Below, in pieces: positions 7,943 through 17,264 of a stretch of DNA of 64,000 bases. The DNA is from Prevotella sp. Lineage in GTDB: Bacteria > Bacteroidota > Bacteroidia > Bacteroidales > Bacteroidaceae. Under the pieces are notes generated by a model that saw only the letters and a program-made list of their open reading frames with translations, ran no database searches and was not told where the DNA came from. The DNA lies in contig JAFZSL010000068.1 of assembly GCA_017619375.1 (NCBI GenBank), positions 1 to 64,000 on the forward strand, given 5' to 3'. The translations under genes were made by a program, and so were the position numbers. The stretch's first letter is position 1. Each line of letters opens with the position of its first letter.

Positions 7943-9025
7943 TTAGAATCTGAAGTCCAGCTCCACATCGACGAAGTTGTAGTCGTGGTTGTCGGGGGCG
8001 AGCGAGCGGTCGTTCACACGGGCGTATTCTGCGGTGATTTCCAGATTCTTGTTGATGAAATAGTTGGCACCCACCTCGTACATGGTTTTCTGTGTGTCGG
8101 CGTTCTTCTGTGGACGATAGCACTGGTAACGAGCCTTGGCATGCAGTTTCGACTTGATGACGGGCACGATGCCGAAGACATACCAACCGTCGGCCTTGTC
8201 GCCGAGGGAGTAGTCTATGGTGGTGCTGCCGCTTCCCGGACTTGTCACACCCCATCCTTGGCTGTGGACATACTCCGAGCGGAAGGTGTACTCGTCCTTG
8301 TCCCATTCTGCGGAGAGACAGTAGCGGTTGAGGGTGACACTCTCATTGGTGCCCTTCATGGTGGTCATGCCGCCATGGCTGCCGTTCCATCCGAATGCGC
8401 CGATGCGGAGGCCTTTGACGGGAGACACCCAGATGCCGCCGATGATGTCTTTGCGCTCGTCCTTGTCCTTGCGGTTGACGCCCTCGCCGTTGTAGACGCC
8501 TACTTGATAGTGCAGGAAGCGATGGCCGTCGGAGGCGGGGAAGAGGTCGCCTTGCAACTGGATACCGATGTCGCGGCCGCCGGAGGATTTCTCACCAGCA
8601 CGGTCGCCGAATCCGGAGAGGCGGTTGATGACGTCGGCGTAGGCATACCAACCTTGGGTGATGGGGTGTGTGGGGTTCTCAAAAGTGAAGGCGCGCTTGA
8701 ACTGTCCTACTCTCAAGCGGGCTTCCTTGTATTTCACCCATTCGGCGTAAAGGTCGACCAGTTGGACGGTGGGTTCGGACGGACCTTTGGCGTTGGTGCC
8801 CTGGATTTGGGCGCGCCAGTCCCAGTTGCCAATCTTTCCATCGAGAATCAGACGAAGCAGGCGGAGGTTGAACTCGTTGTGTTCGGCGCCCTCCTTGTCG
8901 TCGCCTTGGTACTGCAGCATGCCGTAGCCGCTGAATTTGAAGTTGTCATACCACTTCTTGTCTTGCTGGGCGCTCATGCTCACCGTTATGAGGGTCAGCA
9001 GGCAGGTAATGAATAATTTTTTCAT
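7943..9025 (-). CDS. Outer-membrane porin, phosphate-selective O/P type
   Basis: 360 residues. Signal peptide MKKLFITCLLTLITVSMSAQ, then an all-beta pattern of alternating amphipathic strands that ends with DVELDFRF, the C-terminal aromatic expected of a barrel. Motifs typical of OprO/OprP-like porins are visible: FSGYGMLQYQGD, GNWDWRAQIQGTN, VGQFKRAFTFENP and RDIGIQLQGDLF. It forms a channel in the outer membrane; phosphate selectivity is family naming only and cannot be read from this sequence. It lies downstream of rlmD, separated by a 10-bp periodic array. Confidence 0.85.
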   Translation of the reverse strand: MKKLFITCLLTLITVSMSAQQDKKWYDNFKFSGYGMLQYQGDDKEGAEHNEFNLRLLRLILDGKIGNWDWRAQIQGTNAKGPSEPTVQLVDLYAEWVKYKEARLRVGQFKRAFTFENPTHPITQGWYAYADVINRLSGFGDRAGEKSSGGRDIGIQLQGDLFPASDGHRFLHYQVGVYNGEGVNRKDKDERKDIIGGIWVSPVKGLRIGAFGWNGSHGGMTTMKGTNESVTLNRYCLSAEWDKDEYTFRSEYVHSQGWGVTSPGSGSTTIDYSLGDKADGWYVFGIVPVIKSKLHAKARYQCYRPQKNADTQKTMYEVGANYFINKNLEITAEYARVNDRSLAPDNHDYNFVDVELDFRF

Positions 9026-9070
9026 AGTTGTTTGTTGAGGTTAGTGATAATGGCTTGGGGTTGATTTTCC

Positions 9071-9115
9071 TATGGTCTCCTAAGGTTTCTTAGGGCTCCT
9101 TAGGACTTACTATGT
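9071..9115. repeat. 10-bp period array (NNTCCTAAGG units)
   Basis: TA recurs at 9071, 9081, 9091, 9101 and 9111 in the units tatggtctcc, taaggtttct, tagggctcct, taggacttac. The register is exactly 10 bp. It occupies the spacer between the porin start and the rlmD stop. Confidence 0.6.
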
Positions 9116-10534
9116 GGTTCTTCTTGTGAGAAGCACCACGTTTTCCACGTGGGGGGTGTGGGGGAACATGTCCACTGGTTGGACGGCTTCCACCCGGTAG
9201 GCAGTGTCGAGGTCGGCAAGGTCGCGTGCCTGTGTGGCGGGGTTGCAACTCACATAGACGATGCGGCTTGGCTGTGCGCGGAGGATGGTCTGCACCACGT
9301 CGGGATGCATGCCGGCTCGCGGAGGGTCGGTGATGAGCACGTCGGGACGACCATGCTTGCTGATGAATTCGTCGGTGAGGATGTCTTTCATGTCACCGGC
9401 GTAGAAGAGGGTGTTGTCGATGCCGTTGAGGGCAGAGTTCACCTTCGCGTCCTCGATGGCTTCCGGCACATATTCGATACCGATGACCTGACGGGCTTGG
9501 CGTGCCACGAAGTTGGCTATCGTCCCGGTGCCGGTGTAGAGGTCGTAGACCAGTTCGGTGCCTGTGAGCGCGGCAAACTCCCGTGCCACGGAGTAGAGCA
9601 CATGCGCCTGGTCGGTGTTTGTCTGATAGAAGCTCTTCGGACCCACCTTGAAGCGCAGTTCCTCCATCATCTCGAAGATGTGGTCGGTCCCCTTGTAGGT
9701 CACCACTTCCAGGTCGCCGAAGGTGTCGTTGCATTTCTGGTTGTCCACGTAGAGCAGCGATGTGATTTGCGGGAAGCGTCCGGCCAGGTGGTCGAGCAGC
9801 GCCTCGGCACGTTCCTTGTCGCCTTCTTGCTCGAAATGGAACTGCACGAGCACCATCCACTCCCCTGTGTTGGAGTTGCGTATCATGATGTCGCGGAGCA
9901 GGCCCGCCTGCTGGCGGATGTCGAAATAGGGCATTCCTGTGGCGTCGGCGTAGTCGCGCACGGCATTGCGGATTTGGTTCTGCAGGTTGTCCATCAGCAG
10001 GCATTGCTCTATGGGCAGCACCTTGTCGAAGGCGCCTGTGATGTGCAAGCCTATGGCGTTCATGTTGTCATACACCACGCCGCTGGCCACCTCCTCACGG
10101 GTGAGCCAACGCTTGTTGCAGCATTCGAACTCCATCTTGTTGCGGTATTCGCGTGTCTTGGCAGAACTGAGGATGGGCCGCATTTCGGGCAACTCCACCT
10201 TGCCGATGCGGGTCAACTGGTCGTAGACCTGCTGCTGCTTCATCTTGAGTTGCTCGGGATAGGGGAGGATTTGCCATTTGCAGCCGCCGCAGACTCCGAA
10301 ATGTGGACACATCGGCTCCTGGCGGATGCTGCTCGGCTGGACGAGTCGGACGACCTCGGCCTCGCAGTAACTCTTGCGCTTCTTGCGCACTTGCAGGTCT
10401 ACGATGTCGCCGGGCACCACAAAGGGCACGAAGACGACTTTCTCATCCACATGGGCGATGCACTTGCCTTCTGCGGCGCATGCTTCTATTTCCACATTCT
10501 CGTATAGGGGTAGCGGTTTCTTGTTCTTTGCCAT
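9110..10534 (-). CDS. rlmD: 23S rRNA (uracil-C5)-methyltransferase, RlmD/RumA family
   Basis: 474 residues from MAKNKKPLPLYEN; upstream in-frame Mets would overlap the neighbouring HD gene and give a non-conserved Ser/Pro extension. It uses S-adenosylmethionine to methylate C5 of a uridine in 23S rRNA. An N-terminal TRAM domain (about 5-65) is followed by the 4Fe-4S cysteine set around MCPHFGVCGGCKWQ. The SAM site is LVYDLYTGTGTIANF, the PP motif is VLITDPPRAGMHP, and the catalytic Cys lies in RIVYVSCNPATQARDL. The 22-nt gap to the HD gene suggests one transcript. Which uridine is methylated (RlmD versus RlmCD type) is not resolvable here. Confidence 0.9.
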   Translation of the reverse strand: MAKNKKPLPLYENVEIEACAAEGKCIAHVDEKVVFVPFVVPGDIVDLQVRKKRKSYCEAEVVRLVQPSSIRQEPMCPHFGVCGGCKWQILPYPEQLKMKQQQVYDQLTRIGKVELPEMRPILSSAKTREYRNKMEFECCNKRWLTREEVASGVVYDNMNAIGLHITGAFDKVLPIEQCLLMDNLQNQIRNAVRDYADATGMPYFDIRQQAGLLRDIMIRNSNTGEWMVLVQFHFEQEGDKERAEALLDHLAGRFPQITSLLYVDNQKCNDTFGDLEVVTYKGTDHIFEMMEELRFKVGPKSFYQTNTDQAHVLYSVAREFAALTGTELVYDLYTGTGTIANFVARQARQVIGIEYVPEAIEDAKVNSALNGIDNTLFYAGDMKDILTDEFISKHGRPDVLITDPPRAGMHPDVVQTILRAQPSRIVYVSCNPATQARDLADLDTAYRVEAVQPVDMFPHTPHVENVVLLTRRTT

Positions 10535-10556
10535 GGCTTCTTTCTTGCAGTGACGG

Positions 10557-11189
10557 TCAGAGTTCGTCGATTTCTTCGCCGGTGCGTTCCATGATGCCTG
10601 CGGCGATGGCGTCGGCGGCTTGTATGATGGAGACGAGGGGATAAAGCTTGCGGGCGACATCATAGTTGCGCGTATCCTCGAGGCTTGTCATGTTGACACC
10701 CCAGGCACCCATGTGCCAACGGATGGCGAGCATCTCGTCGTCGCTGAGGATGAGGCCGCTGCAAAGGAGGAGCACGAGCGACTTCTCTCCGTGGCCCATG
10801 GGGAATTTCTTGTAGGTCACCTTGTAGCCCTCGCAGTCTTCCCATGTGCCGATGGAGGTCTTGCGGCGTTTCACCGTGGGTTTGTAGATGTCGCTCTTGC
10901 ACACGTCATGCAACAGACTCGCGAGGATGATGCTGTCTCGCCGCACCTCGGAGGCAAGAGAAGGCTCCAGCACCTTCATCGCATCGAAAATGGCAAGGGC
11001 GGCCTTGCAAGTGTTCAAGGAATGGAGCACCAACCCTCCTTTCTTGTTGAGGTGGTGTCCGGCGGAGGCTGGAGCTTCAAAGAATCCCAGATTCTCCAAG
11101 TCCTCTATCGTCTCTTCCACGCCTTCCCGCTTGGTGGAGAGGAGGAGTTCAAGAAACTCTGTCTTTTGCTTTTCTATGTTGATGCTCAT
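10557..11189 (-). CDS. HD-domain phosphohydrolase-like protein
   Basis: 210 residues from MSINIEKQK; the longer reading frame begins with a non-conserved hydrophobic stretch in the spacer. HD-superfamily metal ligands are visible: the His of GLVLHSLNTCKAAL, the HD pair in ASLLHDVCKSD, the later His of IRWHMGAW and Asp of IIQAADAIA. The family hydrolyses phosphomonoesters or nucleotides; the substrate is unknown. Soluble. It lies immediately upstream of rlmD in the same direction and downstream of the rpiB terminator, so it likely has its own promoter in 11190-11278. Confidence 0.8.
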   Translation of the reverse strand: MSINIEKQKTEFLELLLSTKREGVEETIEDLENLGFFEAPASAGHHLNKKGGLVLHSLNTCKAALAIFDAMKVLEPSLASEVRRDSIILASLLHDVCKSDIYKPTVKRRKTSIGTWEDCEGYKVTYKKFPMGHGEKSLVLLLCSGLILSDDEMLAIRWHMGAWGVNMTSLEDTRNYDVARKLYPLVSIIQAADAIAAGIMERTGEEIDEL

Positions 11190-11278
11190 GGTGAATCGTT
11201 CCTGGCTAACATGGGTTGTGAGTGCAAATATAGGAAAAAATAGCGAACCAACCAAAAATGTGATACTATTTTCTGCCC

Positions 11279-11314
11279 TAAAAAACAGCCGCGCCCCATA
11301 AGACGGAGCGCGGC
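11279..11314 (-). terminator. Rho-independent terminator after rpiB
   Basis: On the minus strand GCCGCGC...GCGCGGC (arms 11288-11294 and 11308-11314) is followed by TGTTTTTTA. It lies 23 nt past the rpiB stop and ends the arabinose/pentose unit. Confidence 0.85.
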
Positions 11315-11336
11315 GTTTCGTGTAGTTGGTTGTTCG

Positions 11337-11792
11337 TCAGCAGACTGACGGCTTTTCCAATGGAATCTTGTCGATGCGGGCCTGATGACGTCCCCCCTCG
11401 AACTCGGTGGCGAAGAACTCGTCCATGATGAGTGATGCGGTGTCCTCATCGATGAAGCGTCCGGGCATCACCAGCACGTTGGCGTTGTTGTGCTGACGGA
11501 TGAGGTGAGCAATCTCGGGAATCCAGCACAGTCCGGCGCGGATGCTCTGATGCTTGTTGAGCGTCATGCTGATGCCCTCGCCGCTGCCGCAGATGGCGAT
11601 GCCGGGAAAGACCTCGCCCTTCTCGATGCCCTCGGCCAGTGCATGGCCGAAGTCGCTGTAGTCGCAAGAGGCCTCGGAGTAGGTGCCGTAGTCCTTGTAA
11701 GAGTAACCGTTCTCGTCAAGGTATTTCTTGACAAACTGCTTGAGAGCGTAGCCGGCGTGGTCGCTGGCTATTCCTATGGTCTTCACTTCCAT
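11337..11792 (-). CDS. rpiB: Ribose-5-phosphate isomerase B
   Basis: 151 residues, normal for RpiB. Interconverts ribose 5-phosphate and ribulose 5-phosphate in the pentose phosphate pathway. The N-terminal IGIASDHAGYALK motif and the active-site Cys in AICGSGEGISMTLNKH are intact, with VLVMPGRFID toward the C-terminus. The start MEVKTIGIASDH is 21 nt from the tkt stop, so the two are cotranscribed. Its place at the end of the arabinose unit fits disposal of xylulose 5-phosphate carbon through the non-oxidative pentose pathway. Confidence 0.95.
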   Translation of the reverse strand: MEVKTIGIASDHAGYALKQFVKKYLDENGYSYKDYGTYSEASCDYSDFGHALAEGIEKGEVFPGIAICGSGEGISMTLNKHQSIRAGLCWIPEIAHLIRQHNNANVLVMPGRFIDEDTASLIMDEFFATEFEGGRHQARIDKIPLEKPSVC

Positions 11793-11813
11793 GGCAGTCT
11801 CTTTTGAGGTCGT

Positions 11814-13829
11814 TTACTCGCTCAGCAGTTTCTTCACCTGCTCGTAGACGTTCTGGCCGTTGTAGCCCAGTTTCTCGTCGAGCACCTTGTAGGGAGCGGA
11901 GAAGCCGAAGCTCTGCAAGCCCCATACCACGCCGTCGCCTCCGACAAGTCCCTCGAGGGTGACGGGGAGTCCGGCGGTGAGACCGAATTTCTTCTTTCCT
12001 GCGGGGAGCACGCTCTGCTGGTACTCCTTCGGCTGTGAGCGGAAGAGTCCCTCGGAAGGCACGCTCACCACGCGCAGCTTCACACCGTCGGCGCGCAGCA
12101 GGGCGGCACCGGCTTCCAGTGTGGAAACCTCTGAACCGGAGGCCAGGAGGATGACGTCGTAGTCTTCGTCGGAACCTGCCACCACGTAGGCGCCCTTCGT
12201 AGCCTGGTTGTAGTCGTTGCCTTCAGGCAGCATGTCGATGTTCTGACGGGAGAAGATGAGAGCGGTAGGTGTCTCGGTGTTCTCCATGGCCATGCGCCAG
12301 CAGACGGTGGTCTCCTCGGCGTCGGCGGGACGGACGACGAGCATGGAGTTCTTCCCACTGTGGTTCTTCAGTTTCTCCATCAGGCGGATTTGTGCCTCTT
12401 GCTCCACAGGCTCGTGGGTGGGGCCGTCCTCGCCTACACGGAAGGCGTCGTGGGTCCAGATGAACTTCACTGGCAGTTCCATCAAGGCAGCCATGCGTAC
12501 GGCGGGTTTCATATAGTCGGAGAACACGAAGAAGGTGCCGCAGGCGGGGATGACGCCGCCATGGAGTGCCATGCCGATGCAGCAGCAAGCCATGGTCAAC
12601 TCGGCGACACCGGCCTGGAAGAAGGCACCGGTGAAGTCACCGCGCACGATGTCGTGGGTCTTCTTCAGGAAGCCGTCGGTCTTGTCGGAGTTGGAGAGGT
12701 CGGCAGAGGCGCAAATCATGTTGGGCACTTGCTCGGCAAGGGCGCTTAAAACAGTGGCGGAGGCACCACGGGTGGCGGCACCGGCCTTCTGCTGAACCTT
12801 GCTCCAGTCGATGACGGGAGCCTTGCCGCTGAACCATTCCTCAAGCTGCTTGGCCTGCACGGGATGTCCGGCAGCCCACTCGGCCTTCTCTGCATAGCGC
12901 TGGGCGCAAATCTTCTTCAACTCTTCGGCGCGGCGGGCATACAGTTCCTTCACCTCGGGGAAGATCTGGAAGGGGTCGGCGGGGTCGGCACCCAGGTTCT
13001 CCATCGTCTTGACGAAGTTGTCGCCTCCAAGAGGTGCACCATGGGTGGCGCAGTTGCTCTCATAGCTCGAGCCGTCAGCCTTGCGGGCGCCCTTGCCCAT
13101 CACGCAGTGGCCGATGATGAGGCTGGGACGCTCCTTCTCGGATTGTGCCTTCTTGATGGCCTCGCGGATTTGGTCCACATCGTTGCCGTCGATTTTCTGT
13201 ACGAACCAGCCCCATGCCTCGTATTTCTTGGCGGTGTCCTCACAGGTCACCACCTCGGTCTTCGTGGAGAGCTGGATGTCGTTGGCATCGTAGAACATGA
13301 TGAGGTTGTCGAGACCCAGGTTGCCGGCGATGCGGCCAGCGCCTTGAGAAATCTCCTCTTGCACGCCACCATCGGAGATGTAGGCGTAGATGGTCTGGTT
13401 CATCACATTGCCTAAACGGGCCTTGAGGAACTTGGCAGCGATGGCGGCACCCACAGCGAAGGTATGGCCTTGGCCGAGCGGGCCGGAGGTGTTCTCGATG
13501 CCGCGAGCGATTTCACGCTCCGGGTGACCGGGAGTCACCGACCCCCATTGGCGGAGGTTCTTCAGGTCCTCGAGGTCATATTTGCCGATGAGGCAGAGCT
13601 GTGAGTAGAGCATCGGAGCCATGTGGCCGGGGTCGAGGAAGAAACGGTCGCGACCTTCCCACTCGGGATTCTCCGGGTCGTAGACGAGGAACTCGCTGTA
13701 AAGGGTGTTGATGAAATCGGCTCCACCCATGGCACCGCCCGGGTGACCCGACTTGGCTTTTTCTACCATTGCGGCAGCCAGGATGCGGATGTTGTCGGCT
13801 GCCCTGTTCATTACTTTGTTGTCGTTCAT
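11814..13829 (-). CDS. tkt: Transketolase
   Basis: 671 residues, full length. Thiamine-diphosphate enzyme that transfers two-carbon units between xylulose 5-phosphate and aldose phosphates. The cofactor-binding GDG-type motif appears as SDGGVQEEISQGAGRIAG...LIMFYDAND, with GHPGGAMGGAD near residue 30. The Pyr domain carries FTGAFFQAGVAEL and FIWTHDAFRVGEDGPTHEPVEQ. The arabinose isomerase-kinase-epimerase route produces xylulose 5-phosphate, the substrate of this enzyme. A 10-bp CTAGG array separates it from the upstream GH51 gene. Confidence 0.95.
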   Translation of the reverse strand: MNDNKVMNRAADNIRILAAAMVEKAKSGHPGGAMGGADFINTLYSEFLVYDPENPEWEGRDRFFLDPGHMAPMLYSQLCLIGKYDLEDLKNLRQWGSVTPGHPEREIARGIENTSGPLGQGHTFAVGAAIAAKFLKARLGNVMNQTIYAYISDGGVQEEISQGAGRIAGNLGLDNLIMFYDANDIQLSTKTEVVTCEDTAKKYEAWGWFVQKIDGNDVDQIREAIKKAQSEKERPSLIIGHCVMGKGARKADGSSYESNCATHGAPLGGDNFVKTMENLGADPADPFQIFPEVKELYARRAEELKKICAQRYAEKAEWAAGHPVQAKQLEEWFSGKAPVIDWSKVQQKAGAATRGASATVLSALAEQVPNMICASADLSNSDKTDGFLKKTHDIVRGDFTGAFFQAGVAELTMACCCIGMALHGGVIPACGTFFVFSDYMKPAVRMAALMELPVKFIWTHDAFRVGEDGPTHEPVEQEAQIRLMEKLKNHSGKNSMLVVRPADAEETTVCWRMAMENTETPTALIFSRQNIDMLPEGNDYNQATKGAYVVAGSDEDYDVILLASGSEVSTLEAGAALLRADGVKLRVVSVPSEGLFRSQPKEYQQSVLPAGKKKFGLTAGLPVTLEGLVGGDGVVWGLQSFGFSAPYKVLDEKLGYNGQNVYEQVKKLLSE

Positions 13830-13850
13830 GTTTTTGTTTTTGATTTTTTG

Positions 13851-13905
13851 CTAGGAAGTCCTAGGATGTACTAGGTAGTCCTAGGTATATCTAGGTCTTT
13901 CCAGG
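13851..13905. repeat. 10-bp period CTAGG array
   Basis: CTAGG occurs at 13851, 13861, 13871, 13881 and 13891, with CCAGG at 13901, an exact 10-bp register. The bases between vary (aagtc, atgta, tagtc, tatat, tcttt). It lies between the tkt start and the GH51 stop. Confidence 0.75.
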
Positions 13906-13929
13906 GCTTATAATGATTGTAATATCTTA

Positions 13930-15525
13930 TTATTTTATTTCCAATACGACGAGACTCTTGGCGGGGAGCTGCACGGTGAGTTGGTCTTTCTTCAACTTGG
14001 CGTCTTTGAAAGGCACGGGCTTCACGCGGTAGGGATGCTCGAAGTCGTTGTAGTCGGCCACGCTCTTGCTCGTGAGGATGCGTCCTTCGACGGTCTTGGC
14101 ATTGAAACCAGCAAGGTTGACATTGATTTCGCTGGCCTTGTCAAGGCTGACGTTGGTCAGCGAGACGACGATGCTGCCGGAAGGAGTGCGTGCCGCCGAT
14201 GCGCTCACCAAGGGGAGCGTGCGGTAGCCGTCGCTCTTTGTTGCGTCCATGGCGGTGTTCATGTCATGGCGTACCCTCATCTGTCCGCACTGCAGCACGG
14301 AGGGGAGGAAGGTGGCCTCCTGGAAGGGCTTGTACATCTCGAACACGTGGTAGGTGGGGGTGAGGACCATATGGCCGGGGCCTTTGGTGTCGGTGAGGAT
14401 CATCGACTGCAACACGTTGACCACTTGTGCGATGTTGGCCATCCTGACACGGTCTGTGTACTTGTGGAAGACGTTGAGGGTGAGAGAGGCGACAAAGGCG
14501 TCGCGAAGAGCGTTCTGCTGGTAGAGGTGGCCGCTGATGGTGCCCGGCTCCTCATCCCACCATGTGCCCCATTCGTCGACGAGCAGACCGATGGTCTTGC
14601 CGGGGTCTTTCTCGTCCATGATGGCGCAGTGCTTCTTGATGACGTCCTCGATTTCCAGGCATTTGCCCAAAGTCCAGTAATACTGGTCGTTATCAAACTT
14701 CGTGGCGGAGCCTTTCGAGCCTTCCCATCCGGAGACGGTGTAGTAGTGGAGGGATACGCCGTCCATCTGCGAGCCGATGTTGTCCATCAGCACCTTCGTC
14801 CAGTTGTAGTCATAGTCGGTGGCGCCGCTGGCAATCTTGTACAGTTTGTTGCTGTCGTAGTTGCGGCAGTAGATGGCGTAGCGGCGGTAGAGGTCGCTGT
14901 AATACTCCGGCCGCATGTTGCCACCGCAGCCCCAACTCTCGTTGCCCACGCCGAGGAATTTCACCTTCCATGGCTTCTCGCGGCCGTTCTCCTTGCGGAG
15001 TTTTGCCATCGGCGTGCCATCCTCGCTCGTCATGTACTCCACCCATTTCGCCAGTTCCTCCACGGTGCCGCTGCCCACGTTGCCGCTGATGTAGGGTTCG
15101 CAACCGAGCATTTCGCAGAGGTTGAGGAACTCATGTGTGCCGAAGGAGTTGTCCTCTATGGTGCCTCCCCAGTTGTTGTTCTTCAGGGACGGGCGTTGCG
15201 AGCGTGGCCCGACGCCGTCGCGCCAGTGGTATTCGTCGGCGAAGCAGCCGCCAGGCCAGCGCAGCACGGGCACCTTGAGGTCCTTGAGGGCTTGCAGCAC
15301 GTCGTTGCGGTAACCGTTGGTGTTGGCGATGGATGACTCGGGACCCACCCACAGGCCGCCGTAGATGCAGGTGCCGAGGTGCTCGGCAAATTGTCCGTAG
15401 ATTTCCTTGTGAATCTTCTGGCTGCCGTTGGTGCCCATCAGGGTCAGCGTGGCGTCTTGTGCGAGAGAGGGCAGTGTGACGACCATCCCGATGGCCACGG
15501 CCAGGTGTCTTGCAAATATTCTCAT
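13930..15525 (-). CDS. Secreted alpha-L-arabinofuranosidase, GH51
   Basis: 531 residues from MRIFARHLAVAIGMVV; the longer frame upstream overlaps the terminator hairpin and araB and is not credible. The signal peptide ends near LPSLAQ. Releases arabinofuranosyl residues from arabinan or arabinoxylan outside the cytoplasm. GH51 acid/base is Glu196 in GVGNESWG and the nucleophile is Glu318 in LLVDEWGTWW; LRWPGGCFADEYHW at 88-101 is also typical. It sits between araB and tkt in the arabinose unit, so expression should follow arabinose. A hairpin at 15556-15591 may reduce read-through into it. Confidence 0.92.
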   Translation of the reverse strand: MRIFARHLAVAIGMVVTLPSLAQDATLTLMGTNGSQKIHKEIYGQFAEHLGTCIYGGLWVGPESSIANTNGYRNDVLQALKDLKVPVLRWPGGCFADEYHWRDGVGPRSQRPSLKNNNWGGTIEDNSFGTHEFLNLCEMLGCEPYISGNVGSGTVEELAKWVEYMTSEDGTPMAKLRKENGREKPWKVKFLGVGNESWGCGGNMRPEYYSDLYRRYAIYCRNYDSNKLYKIASGATDYDYNWTKVLMDNIGSQMDGVSLHYYTVSGWEGSKGSATKFDNDQYYWTLGKCLEIEDVIKKHCAIMDEKDPGKTIGLLVDEWGTWWDEEPGTISGHLYQQNALRDAFVASLTLNVFHKYTDRVRMANIAQVVNVLQSMILTDTKGPGHMVLTPTYHVFEMYKPFQEATFLPSVLQCGQMRVRHDMNTAMDATKSDGYRTLPLVSASAARTPSGSIVVSLTNVSLDKASEINVNLAGFNAKTVEGRILTSKSVADYNDFEHPYRVKPVPFKDAKLKKDQLTVQLPAKSLVVLEIK

Positions 15526-15546
15526 GGGTTGTTTTTTCTTGCTTTT

Positions 15547-15591
15547 CAAAAACGACCTCTCACTTCCCGCCAGACGACGGGAAGTGAGAGG
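15547..15591 (-). terminator. Terminator or attenuator between araB and GH51
   Basis: A perfect 14-bp stem, 15556-15569 with 15578-15591, closes an 8-nt loop and on the minus strand is followed by TCGTTTTTG. It sits 9 nt past the araB stop, inside an otherwise co-directional run, so it may end the ara transcript or lower downstream expression. Confidence 0.75.
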
Positions 15592-15599
15592 CGAAATGG

Positions 15600-17192
15600 C
15601 TATTTCTTGCATGTCACGGCCGCCTGTTCGATGCCCAGGCAAGCCTTGTAGTTTACGATGTACTTGTTGAAGCCTTCCACATCCTCTGGTGTCGGGGCGA
15701 TTTCCACGCCCGTGTTGCCGGCGAACACCACCTCTTCGAGGAAGTCGGCAAGGGAGAGGTTCTTGGGATTGTTCACCAGGAAGGAGCCGAGGAGCGCCAT
15801 ACCCCATGGGCCGCCTTCACCAGCTGTCTCCATCACGGAGATGGGGGAGTCGATGGCAGCAGCGAGGATGCGCTGTCCCACACCCTTGGTCTTGAACAAA
15901 CCGCCGTGTCCCGTGATGCGGTCCACCTTGACATTCTCCTTCTTGAAGAGGATGTCGTTGCCGATCTTCAGCACGCCGACGGAAGCGTATAGGTGTGCAC
16001 GCATGAAGTTGGCCAGGTTGAAACGGTCGTTGGCGGAGCGGACGAAGAGCGGGCGCCCTTCTTCCATACCGGTGACAGGCTCGCCAGATATGTAGTTGTA
16101 GGAGATGAGGCCGCCGCAGTCGGTGTCGCCATTGAGGGCGTTGTTGTACAGCTTGCCATACACCTCGTTCATGTCGACGGGGATTCCCAACAGCTGCTGG
16201 TACTCCTTGAACAGGTTCACCCAGGCGTTGAGGTCGCTGGTGCAGTTGTTGCAGTGCACCATGGCCACGAGGCTGCCGTCGGGCGTGGTCACCATGTCGA
16301 TCATCTCATAGGGTTGCGACAGGTCTTTCTCGAGGACGATCATCGAGAACGACGATGTGCCTGCGGAGACGTTGCCGGTGCGCTGCTTCACGGCGTTGGT
16401 GGCTACCATGCCCGTGCCAGCGTCGCCCTCGGGAGGACAGACGGGGATGCCGGGTTTCAGGTGGCCGGAGACGTCGAGGCGCTTGGCTCCTTCGGGAGAG
16501 AGGAAGCCTGCGCCCTCGCCTGCGTTGAGCGACTTGGGCAGGATGTCAAGAAGCTTCCATCCGAATCCCTTCGGGGCAACGAGTTCGTCGAACTTGCGCA
16601 CCATCTCTTCGTCGTAGGTCTTGGTCTTCGGGTCGACGGGAATCATGCCGGAGGCATCGCCCACGCCGAGGACGAATTCACCAGTCACCTGCCAATGGAC
16701 GTATCCGGCAAGGGTGGTGAGGAACTTGATGTCGGCGACGTGCTCTTCGTTGTCGAGGATGCATTGGTAGAGATGTGAGATGCTCCAACGGAGCGGGATG
16801 TTGTAGTTGAACAGCTTGGACAGTTCGGCGGCTGCCTTGCCTGTGTTCGTGTTGCGCCATGTGCGGAATGGCACCAGTATCTCATGCTTCTCGTTGAATG
16901 CCATGTAGCCGTGCATCATGGCGCTGAAGCCGATGGCGGCGAGGGTTTCAATCTCGCAGTCATACTGTTTGAGGACATCGGCACGCAGGTTGGCGTAGCA
17001 GTCTTGGAGTCCATACCAGATGGCTTCCACGCTGTAGGTCCACAGGCCGTCCACCAATTGGTTCTCCCACTCGTGGCTGCCTTGTGCGATGGGCTTGTTC
17101 TCTTGGTCGATGAGGACAGCCTTGATGCGGGTGGAGCCAAACTCAATGCCGAGGATGGCTTTTCCGGTTTCTATCGTTTGTTTTGCGGTCAT
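15600..17192 (-). CDS. araB: FGGY-family carbohydrate kinase, probable L-ribulokinase
   Basis: 530 residues. ATP-dependent phosphorylation of L-ribulose to L-ribulose 5-phosphate. The N-terminal phosphate motif [19 protein letters not shown] and the later [15 protein letters not shown] and [22 protein letters not shown] are FGGY features. The protein is not close to the enterobacterial AraB type; assignment rests on its place between araA and the GH51 gene and on the same arrangement in Bacteroides arabinose loci. A xylulokinase activity is the main alternative. An 11-bp array and a four-helix-bundle gene separate it from araA. Confidence 0.85.
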   Translation of the reverse strand: MTAKQTIETGKAILGIEFGSTRIKAVLIDQENKPIAQGSHEWENQLVDGLWTYSVEAIWYGLQDCYANLRADVLKQYDCEIETLAAIGFSAMMHGYMAFNEKHEILVPFRTWRNTNTGKAAAELSKLFNYNIPLRWSISHLYQCILDNEEHVADIKFLTTLAGYVHWQVTGEFVLGVGDASGMIPVDPKTKTYDEEMVRKFDELVAPKGFGWKLLDILPKSLNAGEGAGFLSPEGAKRLDVSGHLKPGIPVCPPEGDAGTGMVATNAVKQRTGNVSAGTSSFSMIVLEKDLSQPYEMIDMVTTPDGSLVAMVHCNNCTSDLNAWVNLFKEYQQLLGIPVDMNEVYGKLYNNALNGDTDCGGLISYNYISGEPVTGMEEGRPLFVRSANDRFNLANFMRAHLYASVGVLKIGNDILFKKENVKVDRITGHGGLFKTKGVGQRILAAAIDSPISVMETAGEGGPWGMALLGSFLVNNPKNLSLADFLEEVVFAGNTGVEIAPTPEDVEGFNKYIVNYKACLGIEQAAVTCKK

Positions 17193-17207
17193 AGTTATTA
17201 TTTATTT

Positions 17208-17251
17208 GGAGTTAAAGGGAAGTTAAAAGGAAGTTAAAGAGGAGTTAAAGG
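17208..17251. repeat. 11-bp period array, left of the four-helix-bundle gene
   Basis: Four 11-bp units at 17208-17218, 17219-17229, 17230-17240 and 17241-17251 (ggagttaaagg, gaagttaaaag, gaagttaaaga, ggagttaaagg). The same unit occurs inverted at 17732-17775 on the other side of the gene. Confidence 0.8.
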
Positions 17252-17264
17252 GACAATAGTACAT

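Noticed and set aside
10535-10663. N-terminal extension of RlmD to an ATG at 10663
   Set aside because: It overlaps the end of the HD gene and is a Ser/Pro-rich sequence absent from the family; the ATG at 10534 gives the normal start.
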